From contig JAOPYE010000010.1 in assembly GCA_025964775.1 (NCBI GenBank), positions 248,001-312,000 on the forward strand: a DNA stretch of 64,000 bases, read 5' to 3'. The translations under genes and the position numbers were made by a program. Below are positions 26,706 through 33,667 of this stretch, piece after piece. The number at the start of each line of letters is the position of its first letter. Within the stretch, counting starts at the first letter, position 1. The DNA comes from Marmoricola sp. Its GTDB lineage: Bacteria; Actinomycetota; Actinomycetes; Propionibacteriales; Nocardioidaceae. Below the pieces are notes generated by a model, which was not told the DNA's origin, searched no databases, and saw only the letters and a program-made list of their open reading frames with translations.

Positions 26706-27938
26706 TCAGGCTGCCTCGGCGCGCCTGCGTGCTTCCTGGCGGCTACGGGCCTCGATGGCCCGGCGGACCTTGGGTCCACCGGTGGTCATCTTGTAGAGCT
26801 TCGCGAGCTGCTTCGGAGCGTTCGCCGGGGTCGTCTCGGCGAGCCACCCGTTGGGCAGGGACAGCCGGACGATCTTGTGCCAGGCCGAGTAGACCTGCTT
26901 CGGGAGCGGCGCCGAGATGTAGTTCAGCTCGTACTTGTCGAACAGCGCCTTCACCTTCGGGGCGATCTCGGCGTACCGGTTGCTCGGCAGATCCGGGTAG
27001 AGGTGGTGCTCGATCTGGAAGCTCAGGTTGCCGGTCATCATGTGCATCGCGGCGCTGCCGGAGATGTTGGCCGAACCGAGCATCTGGCGCAGGTACCACT
27101 CGCCGCGGGTCTCACCCTCGATCGAGGCCTTCTCGAAGGTCTCGACGCCCTCGGGGAAGTGGCCGCACATGATCACCGAGTGCGTCCACAGGTTGCGCAC
27201 GACGTTGGCGGTGAAGTTCGCGGCCAGGGTCGGCACGAACGAGCCCGTCGGGATCGACAGCGCCGGGTGGACGAGGTAGTCCTTGGCCGCCTGCTGGCGG
27301 ATCTTCCTCAGGGTCTGCTTCGCGCGGGCCTTGAAGTCCTCGCTGCGCTTGTCCTTCGGGATCGCGAGGTTCTTGCCGAGCTCGAGGTCGTACGCCGCGA
27401 TGCCGTACTCGAAGAAGCAGGCGTTGATGAAGTTCCACAGCGGCTGGCCCAGGTAGAACGGCACCCAGCGCTGGTCCTCGTCGACGCGCATGATGCCGTA
27501 GCCGAGGTCGTTGTCCTTGCCGACAACGTTGGTGTAGGTGTGGTGCAGCTCGTTGTGCCCGTGCTTCCACTGGTCCGACGGGCTGGCGTTGTCCCACTCC
27601 CACGTCGTCGAGTGGATCTTCGGGTCACGCATCCAGTCCCACTGGCCGTGCATGATGTTGTGCCCGATCTCCATGTTCTCGAGGATCTTGGCGATGCTCA
27701 GGCCGGTGGTGCCGGCGATCCAGGCCGGCGGGAAGATCGAGAACAGCAGCAACGCTCGGCTGCCGGCCTCGAGCCCGCGCTGGGTCTTGATCACCGTGCG
27801 GATGTACGCCGCATCTGCGGCACCGCGCGAGTCGAGGATCTCCTGGCGGATGGCGTCGAGCTCGTGACCGAGGGTCTCGATGTCCTCGGCACTCAAGTGC
27901 GCGGTCGGGTTGACGGCCTTCTTCTGGATGGTGGTCAT
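26706..27938 (-). CDS. Membrane fatty acid desaturase (DesA3-like acyl-CoA desaturase)
   Basis: 410 residues. The three histidine boxes that bind the di-iron centre are clear: [16 protein letters not shown] and [11 protein letters not shown]. Two hydrophobic hairpins surround them ([37 protein letters not shown]). It would introduce a double bond into an acyl-CoA, taking electrons from the ferredoxin reductase encoded upstream, as with the mycobacterial Rv3229c/Rv3230c pair. The start follows the reductase stop by 15 bases. The C-terminus is basic ([13 protein letters not shown]). Confidence 0.92.
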   Translation of the reverse strand: MTTIQKKAVNPTAHLSAEDIETLGHELDAIRQEILDSRGAADAAYIRTVIKTQRGLEAGSRALLLFSIFPPAWIAGTTGLSIAKILENMEIGHNIMHGQWDWMRDPKIHSTTWEWDNASPSDQWKHGHNELHHTYTNVVGKDNDLGYGIMRVDEDQRWVPFYLGQPLWNFINACFFEYGIAAYDLELGKNLAIPKDKRSEDFKARAKQTLRKIRQQAAKDYLVHPALSIPTGSFVPTLAANFTANVVRNLWTHSVIMCGHFPEGVETFEKASIEGETRGEWYLRQMLGSANISGSAAMHMMTGNLSFQIEHHLYPDLPSNRYAEIAPKVKALFDKYELNYISAPLPKQVYSAWHKIVRLSLPNGWLAETTPANAPKQLAKLYKMTTGGPKVRRAIEARSRQEARRRAEAA

Positions 27939-27953
27939 CTCGTGGCTCCTTCG

Positions 27954-29117
27954 TCAGCGTTCGATGGTGCACGCGCCAGCAGCGGCGTTGATGCAGGTCT
28001 GGATCGGGACTCCTCCGTTGGCGGAGCTGATCGGGTCAGCGGTGGTGATGGCGCCGTTGCGGAGGTCGCGCACCGCGCCTTCCTTCAACGACAGGACGCA
28101 GCCGAAGCAGACGCCCATCCGGCAGCCGCTGGGCATCAGCACGCCGGCCGCTTCGGCGACGTCGAGCAGCGGGGTGGCGCCGTCGGCTTCGACGGTGATG
28201 CCGCCGACCGTCAGGGTGCCGCCGTCTCCGGCTTCGACGAAGCCGGCACGGAACTGCTCGGTGAAGATCTTCAGGCCGGCTTGCTCGTGGTGCGCGGTGA
28301 GCGCGTCGAGCAGACCGCCGGGGCCACAGGCGTAGGTGGTGCGCTCGGCGATGTCGGGCACCAGGTCGGTCAGGTCGGCCACGTCCAGGACGCCGTGCTG
28401 GTCGTCGTACCGGGGCACCAGGCGGATGGCGCCGTGGGTGGCGAGCTCGCGCAGGTTGTCGATGAAGATCGACTCCGGCTCGGTCGGGGCCACGTGCACG
28501 ACAACGATGTCGAGGTCCTTGCTGCGGGGCAGGTCCACGACACCGGAGTCGGTGACCGGGAACAGGTTGCGCAGCATCCCGATGACCGGCGTGACACCCG
28601 AGCCGGCGGTGATGAACAGCAGCTGGGTGACGGACTGGTCGAGGACGAAGTCGCCGGCGGCCTGCTCGAGGTGGACCAGCGTGCCGGGACGGGCGGCGTG
28701 CACCAGGTGGTTGCTGACCTTGCCGTCCGGGACGGCCTTGACGGTGATCGAGATCAGGCCGTCGTCGCGAGGACCGTGGGTCAGCGAGTAGGCGCGCCAT
28801 TCGCGGACGCCGTCGACGTCGATGCCGATCCGGATGTATTGGCCGGGCACGTGTCCGGCCCAGTCAGCGCCGGGCTTCAGCACGATCGTGGCAGCGTCGC
28901 GAGTCTCGGCGTGGACGTCAACGATGCGGGCCCGGAGGTCGGTGCCCGACCGCAACGGCGCGACGTGATCGAGGTAGTCGGCCGGCACGAGCGGGGTGGT
29001 CGCCGCCTCGGCGAGGCGCACCAGCCGGTGGCGCAGCGTGCGCTGCACCTCGGTCCCTTCGAGACGGGCGCTGCGCGCCCTCCTCAGGACAGGCGGCCGA
29101 GCAATTGTGTCGGTCAT
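27954..29117 (-). CDS. Flavin reductase with C-terminal [2Fe-2S] ferredoxin domain, desaturase partner
   Basis: 387 residues. FAD-binding beta barrel with RAYSLTHG, NAD-binding region with ITAGSGVTPVIGML and YACGPGGLLDAL, and a C-terminal plant-type ferredoxin whose cluster ligands lie in GCRMGVCFGC and the distal IQTC. It transfers electrons from NAD(P)H to the desaturase, as Rv3230c does for DesA3. Residues 8-18 (RPPVLRRARSARLEG) are encoded by a copy of the 36-bp repeat. It is divergent from a PucR-type regulator. Confidence 0.9.
   Translation of the reverse strand: MTDTIARPPVLRRARSARLEGTEVQRTLRHRLVRLAEAATTPLVPADYLDHVAPLRSGTDLRARIVDVHAETRDAATIVLKPGADWAGHVPGQYIRIGIDVDGVREWRAYSLTHGPRDDGLISITVKAVPDGKVSNHLVHAARPGTLVHLEQAAGDFVLDQSVTQLLFITAGSGVTPVIGMLRNLFPVTDSGVVDLPRSKDLDIVVVHVAPTEPESIFIDNLRELATHGAIRLVPRYDDQHGVLDVADLTDLVPDIAERTTYACGPGGLLDALTAHHEQAGLKIFTEQFRAGFVEAGDGGTLTVGGITVEADGATPLLDVAEAAGVLMPSGCRMGVCFGCVLSLKEGAVRDLRNGAITTADPISSANGGVPIQTCINAAAGACTIER
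29055..29092 (-). repeat. Palindromic repeat copy B
   Basis: Minus-strand copy of the 36-bp repeat, the best match to the consensus (CCTGAGGAGGGCGCGCAGCG, then CCCGTCTCGAAGGG). It is read through as codons near the start of the ferredoxin reductase gene, in a different frame from copies C and D. Confidence 0.7.
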
Positions 29118-29181
29118 GGTGCAAGCCTGACCGGAACGCGTGTTAAAAGCATGACCCCAGAACGTGAATCTGGATGTAGTA

Positions 29182-29200
29182 TTTGTTCTCTACGAACAAA
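29182..29200. promoter_or_regulatory. Inverted repeat TTTGTTC-N5-GAACAAA
   Basis: Perfect 7-bp arms around TCTAC, ending eight bases before the ATG of the PucR-type regulator and in the region shared with the divergent reductase/desaturase operon. It is a good candidate for an autoregulatory operator. Confidence 0.6.
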
Positions 29201-29208
29201 GGACGCCG

Positions 29209-30378
29209 ATGGCCACCGACCGCGACGAGGTCGCCCTGCGGCTGCCCGGTGCGATCGCGACCCAGATGCGGCTCGACATGGCGGGTGTCGCCGAGCAGGT
29301 GATCTCGGCCGTCATCAGCGAGGTCCCCAGCTACCGCGACCCGTTCCAGGGGCAGATGGGCCGCAACATCGAGGTCGCCGTGAAGGTCGCCCTCGACGGC
29401 TTCCTCGACCTCGCGTCCCGGCGCGAGGGAATCGACGCCGGGGAACAGGTCGAGGCCGTCCTGGAGGCGGCGTACGCGCTGGGCAGGGGCGAGGCGCGCA
29501 GCGGGCGCACCATGGACGCGCTGGCCCAGGCCTACCGGGTCGGCGCCCGAGTGGCCTGGCGCGAGATGAGTGCAGCGGCCGTCAACAACGGGCTGGCCGC
29601 CACCCAGCTCGCCCGGCTGGCAGAGCTGGTCTTCGCCTACATCGACGAACTCTCCGATGCCAGCGTCAGTGGCCACGCCGACGAACTGGCCACCTCGGGG
29701 CGACTGCGTCAACGCCGGCTGGACCTCCTGGCGGTTCGCCTGGTCGAGGGCGCGCCCGAGGCTGATCTCGTCGCTGCCGCAGAGCGAGCTGACTGGAATC
29801 CGCCGGCACTGCTGACCGCGGTGATGCTTCCGGATGCGAGGTTCCGGGCACTGCGGAGCCAGCTCGACGCCCGCGCGCTCCAGCTTCCCGAAGAGGCGGC
29901 TGCGGTGGACCTCGACCCCGGGTTCACCGTCGTCCTGGTCCCGGTCGGTACCGGTCGTGGGCGAAAGGCGATGCTGCGCGTACTGAGCGATGCCGACGCG
30001 ATCGTCGGGCCGGCACGTCCGTGGGCCCGCGCGCGAAGCTCCTACCTGCGGATGATCCAGACCCACAGCCTCGGCCTCCTCGGCGACACCGACGACCATC
30101 TCGCCGCGCTGGTCGTCGGGGCGGATGCCGATGCGCGGGACGACCTCAGGTCCCGGGTCCTGGCGCCGCTGGGTGAGCTCAGCGCGACATCGCAGACCAA
30201 GCTCAGCGAGACCCTGCGGGCGTGGTTGCTTCACCAGGGCCGTCGTGACGACGTCGCCGCGGCGCTGTTCGTGCACCCCCAGACGGTGCGGTACCGCATG
30301 GGCCAGCTCCGCGACCTGTACGGCGACCGGCTCACCGATCCCGACTTCGTCCGGGACGCGGTCATCGCGCTCGGTTGA
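29209..30378 (+). CDS. PucR/CdaR-type helix-turn-helix regulator
   Basis: 389 residues from MATDRDEVALRLPGAIATQ. Residues 20-170 are a helical sensor-like domain common to actinobacterial PucR-type regulators, and residues 330-389 contain the C-terminal HTH (DDVAAALFVHPQTVRYRMGQLRDLYG). It is divergent from the reductase/desaturase operon, so control of membrane lipid unsaturation is likely but inferred. An upstream in-frame ATG would include the palindrome; the ATG at 29209 has an AAAGGA site. A hairpin with GATAGTCCGG ends begins one base after its stop. Confidence 0.85.
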   Translation: MATDRDEVALRLPGAIATQMRLDMAGVAEQVISAVISEVPSYRDPFQGQMGRNIEVAVKVALDGFLDLASRREGIDAGEQVEAVLEAAYALGRGEARSGRTMDALAQAYRVGARVAWREMSAAAVNNGLAATQLARLAELVFAYIDELSDASVSGHADELATSGRLRQRRLDLLAVRLVEGAPEADLVAAAERADWNPPALLTAVMLPDARFRALRSQLDARALQLPEEAAAVDLDPGFTVVLVPVGTGRGRKAMLRVLSDADAIVGPARPWARARSSYLRMIQTHSLGLLGDTDDHLAALVVGADADARDDLRSRVLAPLGELSATSQTKLSETLRAWLLHQGRRDDVAAALFVHPQTVRYRMGQLRDLYGDRLTDPDFVRDAVIALG

Positions 30379-30379
30379 C

Positions 30380-30444
30380 CGATAGTCCGGCACGTTTTGG
30401 CCCCCAAAAGCACCGAGAAGGGGCGTAAACGTGCCGGACTATCG
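30380..30444. repeat. Long hairpin with GATAGTCCGG ends, copy 2
   Basis: CGATAGTCCGGCACGTTT (30380-30397) pairs perfectly with AAACGTGCCGGACTATCG (30427-30444) around a 29-base loop. It lies between convergent genes; the racemase stop codon (30439-30441 on the minus strand) is inside the right arm. The outer 11 bases match copies 1 and 3, the inner stem and loop do not. Confidence 0.8.
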
Positions 30445-31602
30445 CTCCACCTGGACCGCCGCGCCGCTCTCGATCAGGGCGTCGACGTCGGAGATGCCCC
30501 AGGCGGTGAGGGCTTCGCGCGTGTGGACGCCGGCTTTCGCTGCCGGCCCCATCGACAGGGTGGCTCCCGTCCGCGAGAAACGCGGCGCAGGTGCGGGCTG
30601 CACGTAGCCCTCGTGCTCGACGAACACCTCGCGCGCCTTGATGTGCGGGTGCTCGAAGGCTTCGGTCAGCGGGATGACCGGCGCGACACAGGCGTCGGTG
30701 CCGTCGAAGATCGCGCACCACTCGGTCTGGGTCAACGTCAGGAACTTCGCGCTGATCACGGCGCGCAGCTCGTCGTACCGGGCCAGGTCGTAGCGGTCCG
30801 GCGCGGTGGCGCGGATGTCGAGGAGGTCCAGGAAGATCTCGTAGAACTGCGGTTCCAGCGCGCCGACCGACATGTGCTTGCCGTCCGAGGTCTCGTAGAT
30901 GTCGTAGTACGGCGCCCCGCCGTCGAGCAGGTTCGAGGCACGCGTCTCCTGGAAGTTGCCGCCGGCCAGGAAAGCAGCCGTCATCGCGTTGAGGTTCGCG
31001 GTGCCGTCGACGATGGCCGCATCGATCACCTGCCCCTGGCCACTGACCCTGGCTTCGAGCAGGGCCGCCAGGACCCCGATGACCAGGTACGTCGATCCAC
31101 CACCGAAATCGCCGACGAGGTTGGTCGGGAACTGGGGCTTGTCGCGCACTTGGCCGAGGCCGTGCAAGGTGCCGGTGATGGCGATGTAGTTCATGTCGTG
31201 GCCGGCGACCTGGGACCAGGGCCCCGTCTGGCCCCAGCCGGTCATCCGGCCGTAGACCAGCCGTGGGTTGCGGGCGAAGCAGTCGTCGGGCCCGATGCCC
31301 ATCCGCTCGGTGACGCCGGGACGCATGCCCTCGATGAGGACGTCGGCACCCTCGACGAGTTCGAGCACCGTCGCCACCGCGGCCGGGTCCTTCAGGTTGA
31401 GCGCGACACTGGGACGACCGCGGTTGAGCAGGTCGTGGCTACCGCCGGTGAGCATCTGCCCGCCCGGGCGCTCGATCCGGATGATGTCGGCGCCGAGGTC
31501 GGCCAGGATCATGCAGGCGTGCGGGCTCGGCCCGATGCCGGCGATCTCGACGACCCTGATTCCCTTGAGCGGGCCGGTGCCCTGTCCCAGCTGAATAACC
31601 AT
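30439..31602 (-). CDS. CaiB/BaiF CoA-transferase family, alpha-methylacyl-CoA racemase-like
   Basis: 387 residues. N-terminal GIRVVEIAGIGPSPHACMILADLGADIIRIE is the family CoA-binding fold; the catalytic positions of the racemase branch are visible in AGHDMNYIAITG (His) and LVGDFGGGSTYL (Asp), with GQVIDAAIVDG following. The enzyme should epimerise 2-methylacyl-CoA so that branched or sterol side chains enter beta-oxidation. A shared 17-bp operator ends ten bases upstream of the ATG. The last codon and stop lie in a conserved hairpin. Confidence 0.9.
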   Translation of the reverse strand: MVIQLGQGTGPLKGIRVVEIAGIGPSPHACMILADLGADIIRIERPGGQMLTGGSHDLLNRGRPSVALNLKDPAAVATVLELVEGADVLIEGMRPGVTERMGIGPDDCFARNPRLVYGRMTGWGQTGPWSQVAGHDMNYIAITGTLHGLGQVRDKPQFPTNLVGDFGGGSTYLVIGVLAALLEARVSGQGQVIDAAIVDGTANLNAMTAAFLAGGNFQETRASNLLDGGAPYYDIYETSDGKHMSVGALEPQFYEIFLDLLDIRATAPDRYDLARYDELRAVISAKFLTLTQTEWCAIFDGTDACVAPVIPLTEAFEHPHIKAREVFVEHEGYVQPAPAPRFSRTGATLSMGPAAKAGVHTREALTAWGISDVDALIESGAAVQVER

Positions 31603-31612
31603 GCCGGGATCA

Positions 31613-31629
31613 TGACAGATTCACTGTCA
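31613..31629. promoter_or_regulatory. Shared 17-bp operator, copy 3
   Basis: TGACAGATTCACTGTCA, arms TGACAG and CTGTCA. On the gene strand it is preceded by CAACCG as in copy 1, and contains GAATCT as a possible -10 element, so it overlaps the racemase promoter. Confidence 0.7.
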
Positions 31630-31712
31630 CGGTTGGGGTCGGGGCCTTCCCGGTCGCGCCACTCGGCGGCGGCACGGCGGCACGCGGGGACCTGACGGGA
31701 CGGCGCGGCCCC

Positions 31713-31718
31713 TAGCAT
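31713..31718 (+). promoter_or_regulatory. -10 element TAGCAT before GTG at 31726
   Basis: TAGCAT, seven bases, then GTG. It supports a leaderless start at 31726 for the DUF4190 protein, which is in a different frame from the main coding region. Confidence 0.4.
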
Positions 31719-31847
31719 TCGTCGCGTGAGCGAGCCGCCGGAGTTCCCGTCCGAACCCAACCAGCCCCCACCGACGGCGCTGACGCGCCCGCGCCGCCGC
31801 CGCCGACCTACCCGGCACCGACGCCGTACGGGACACCGCAGAGCCCG

Positions 31848-32555
31848 TTGCCCGAGCAGCCTGCGGCGCCCTCGCCGTATCCGCCGTCCTACCCGGCACC
31901 CGCCTACCCGCAGCAGCCGCCGTGGGGCCAGTCGGCATACGACTACTCGCCGCCACCGAAGACCGGGACGAACGGGTTCTCCATCGCGGCACTGATCTTC
32001 GGCATCCTCCCGATCTGCTTCCTCGGCGTTGTTTTCGCCATCGTCGCGCTGGTCCAGATCAGCAGGTCGCGCCAGAAGGGCAAGGGACTGGCGATCGCCG
32101 GCCTCGTGCTGAACGGCCTGTGGATCATCGGTCTGGTGACGGCCGTCGTCATCGGTGCACTCAGCACCGCCGATCGCAACAAAGCGGGCGCGATCACCAG
32201 CGGTGGACGGCTCTCCGTGGCCGAGCTGAGGGTCGGTGACTGCTTCAACGGCGATTCCAGTCCGGGATCGATGACAGCATCGGTTGATGCGGTCCCTTGC
32301 TCGGAACTGCACGACGAAGAGGTGTTCGCGGTGATCCCGACAGCTGGCGACACGTTCCCCGGAGACAGCTCGATGTCGAAGCAGGCCGGAGGTGCCTGCG
32401 TGGCGCAGAAGGACCGGGTCGACGGCCGGCTGCTGCCGGAGACCGCCCAGCTCCACTGGTACCAACCCTCCCAGCAGATGTGGGACCAGCACCACCGCAA
32501 TGTGATCTGCATGGTCTACATGCCGGTGAAGCACATCGGTTCGGTCAGGAAGTAG
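31848..32555 (+). CDS. DUF4190 / septum-formation-like membrane protein, apparent N-terminal frameshift
   Basis: The main frame gives a Pro/Tyr-rich tract (SPYPPSYPAPAYPQQPP), two helices of the DUF4190 type (FSIAALIFGILPICFLGVV; GLAIAGLVLNGLWIIGLV) and an extracellular domain with paired cysteines (VGDCFNG, VPCSELHDEEVFAVI, GGACVAQKD) like the septum formation domain. It has no good start: only a TTG at 31848 inside the Pro-rich tract. The natural start looks like the GTG at 31726 (VSEPPEFPSEPNQPPP), which is in another frame; a one-base loss in the CCCCC at 31765-31769 would explain this. Its 3' end overlaps the OsmC gene by 11 bases. Confidence 0.72.
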   Translation: MPEQPAAPSPYPPSYPAPAYPQQPPWGQSAYDYSPPPKTGTNGFSIAALIFGILPICFLGVVFAIVALVQISRSRQKGKGLAIAGLVLNGLWIIGLVTAVVIGALSTADRNKAGAITSGGRLSVAELRVGDCFNGDSSPGSMTASVDAVPCSELHDEEVFAVIPTAGDTFPGDSSMSKQAGGACVAQKDRVDGRLLPETAQLHWYQPSQQMWDQHHRNVICMVYMPVKHIGSVRK

Positions 32556-33054
32556 GCCGCTTCACCGCGATCCGCGGCGGCTGCGCCAATGACTGCCCCA
32601 CGACGCAGTAACGCTCGGTCGACGTCGCAAGACGTTCCAGGGCGCCGTCGTCGGCGTCGGTGTCGACCACGAAGCTGACGGCCACGTCCTGGACGCCGAC
32701 CGGCACATCCCGATCGATCCCCAACGTTCCGCGGGCGTCGAACAGGCCGTCGGCGCGACCGGTCACCGACCGCAGCTCGACGCCCATCGCGGTGGCGACC
32801 GAGTGCAGTGTCACCCCGGCGCACGCGAGCACGGCCTCGAGCAGCATGTCGCCCGAGCAGGCATCCGAACCGTCACCTCCGGTGGCGCGGTGCAGCCCGG
32901 CACGACTCACGCCGGCGAACTGGTCGACGTCGAAGGTGACTCCGGGCGACGCGATCCGGCCCTGCGCGGTCAGCGGCGTCCGCGCTGTCGACGGGTCCTG
33001 GCGGTAGCGCTCCTTCAGCGGCGCCTGTGCGGCTCTGAGTTCGGCGGCATCCAT
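32545..33054 (-). CDS. OsmC family protein
   Basis: 169 residues from MDAAELRAAQAPLKERYRQD. The OsmC fold has its two redox cysteines in SDACSGDMLLEAVLACAGVTL. The family reduces organic peroxides or acts on related small molecules. Residues 1-14 of the longer open frame belong to the palindrome region and are excluded. It is divergent from a PadR regulator with the palindrome TGCAACTAGTTGCA between them. Confidence 0.88.
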   Translation of the reverse strand: MDAAELRAAQAPLKERYRQDPSTARTPLTAQGRIASPGVTFDVDQFAGVSRAGLHRATGGDGSDACSGDMLLEAVLACAGVTLHSVATAMGVELRSVTGRADGLFDARGTLGIDRDVPVGVQDVAVSFVVDTDADDGALERLATSTERYCVVGQSLAQPPRIAVKRPTS

Positions 33055-33091
33055 GGCGAGACGGTACTCCGGGCGTGACCGAGGGCACTGT

Positions 33092-33105
33092 TGCAACTAG
33101 TTGCA
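33092..33105. promoter_or_regulatory. Perfect palindrome TGCAACTAGTTGCA
   Basis: A 14-bp perfect palindrome, 37 bases upstream of the OsmC start and 22 bases upstream of the PadR start. Its position between the divergent genes makes it the likely PadR operator. Confidence 0.6.
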
Positions 33106-33127
33106 TAGGTACCGAATTCCATGCAGG

Positions 33128-33667
33128 ATGCTCCACGTGGCCCTCGAACACGCACTCCTCGTCGCCCTGAGCGAACGACCCGCCGCCGGTCTGGAGCTGG
33201 CCCGCCGGTTCGACCGGTCCATCGGCTTCTTCTGGAGTGCCACGCACCAGCAGATCTACAAGGTGCTGCGCCGGATGGAGGACGACGGCTGGGTCACGGC
33301 GCAGACGATCGAGCAGTCCGGTCGGCCGGAGAAGCGCGAGTACACCGTCACCGACGTGGGCCACAAGGTGCTCGCCGACTGGATCTCCACCACCACCCCG
33401 CGCGCCGGGTTCCGCAGCGAGATCGCGGTCAAGATGCGAGCCGCGTCGTACGGCGACCGCGACGCCCTGCTCGCCAACATCGCCGAGCTGATCGCCGACC
33501 ACCGCGTCCGACAGGGCCACTACGAAACCATGTCGGCACGCGACTACCCCGAGCCGCAACAACTTGCCGGTCACGAGCTCGACACCTACCTGGTGCTGCG
33601 CGGCGGCATCCTCCAGGAGACCTTCTGGATCGCCTGGCTCACCGAATACCTGGAGGCACACGCATGA
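33128..33667 (+). CDS. PadR family transcriptional regulator
   Basis: 179 residues from MLHVALEHALLVALSERP. The winged helix covers residues 1-75 (LELARRFDRSIGFFWSATHQQIYKVLRRMEDDGWV), with the wing REYTVTDVGHKVLADW; the C-terminal half is the helical Vir_act_alpha_C dimerisation domain. It ends in a four-base overlap (ATGA) with the dienoyl-CoA reductase gene, so the two are coupled. Earlier in-frame starts would run into the palindrome. Confidence 0.88.
   Translation: MLHVALEHALLVALSERPAAGLELARRFDRSIGFFWSATHQQIYKVLRRMEDDGWVTAQTIEQSGRPEKREYTVTDVGHKVLADWISTTTPRAGFRSEIAVKMRAASYGDRDALLANIAELIADHRVRQGHYETMSARDYPEPQQLAGHELDTYLVLRGGILQETFWIAWLTEYLEAHA

Noticed and set aside
22657..29765. Very long opposite-strand open frames (920 aa at 22657-25419 and 1029 aa at 26676-29765)
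   Set aside because: They lie antisense to FadB, desaturase and reductase genes with clear motifs. Their translations are Arg/Asp/Val-rich without domains, as expected for shadows in high-G+C DNA.
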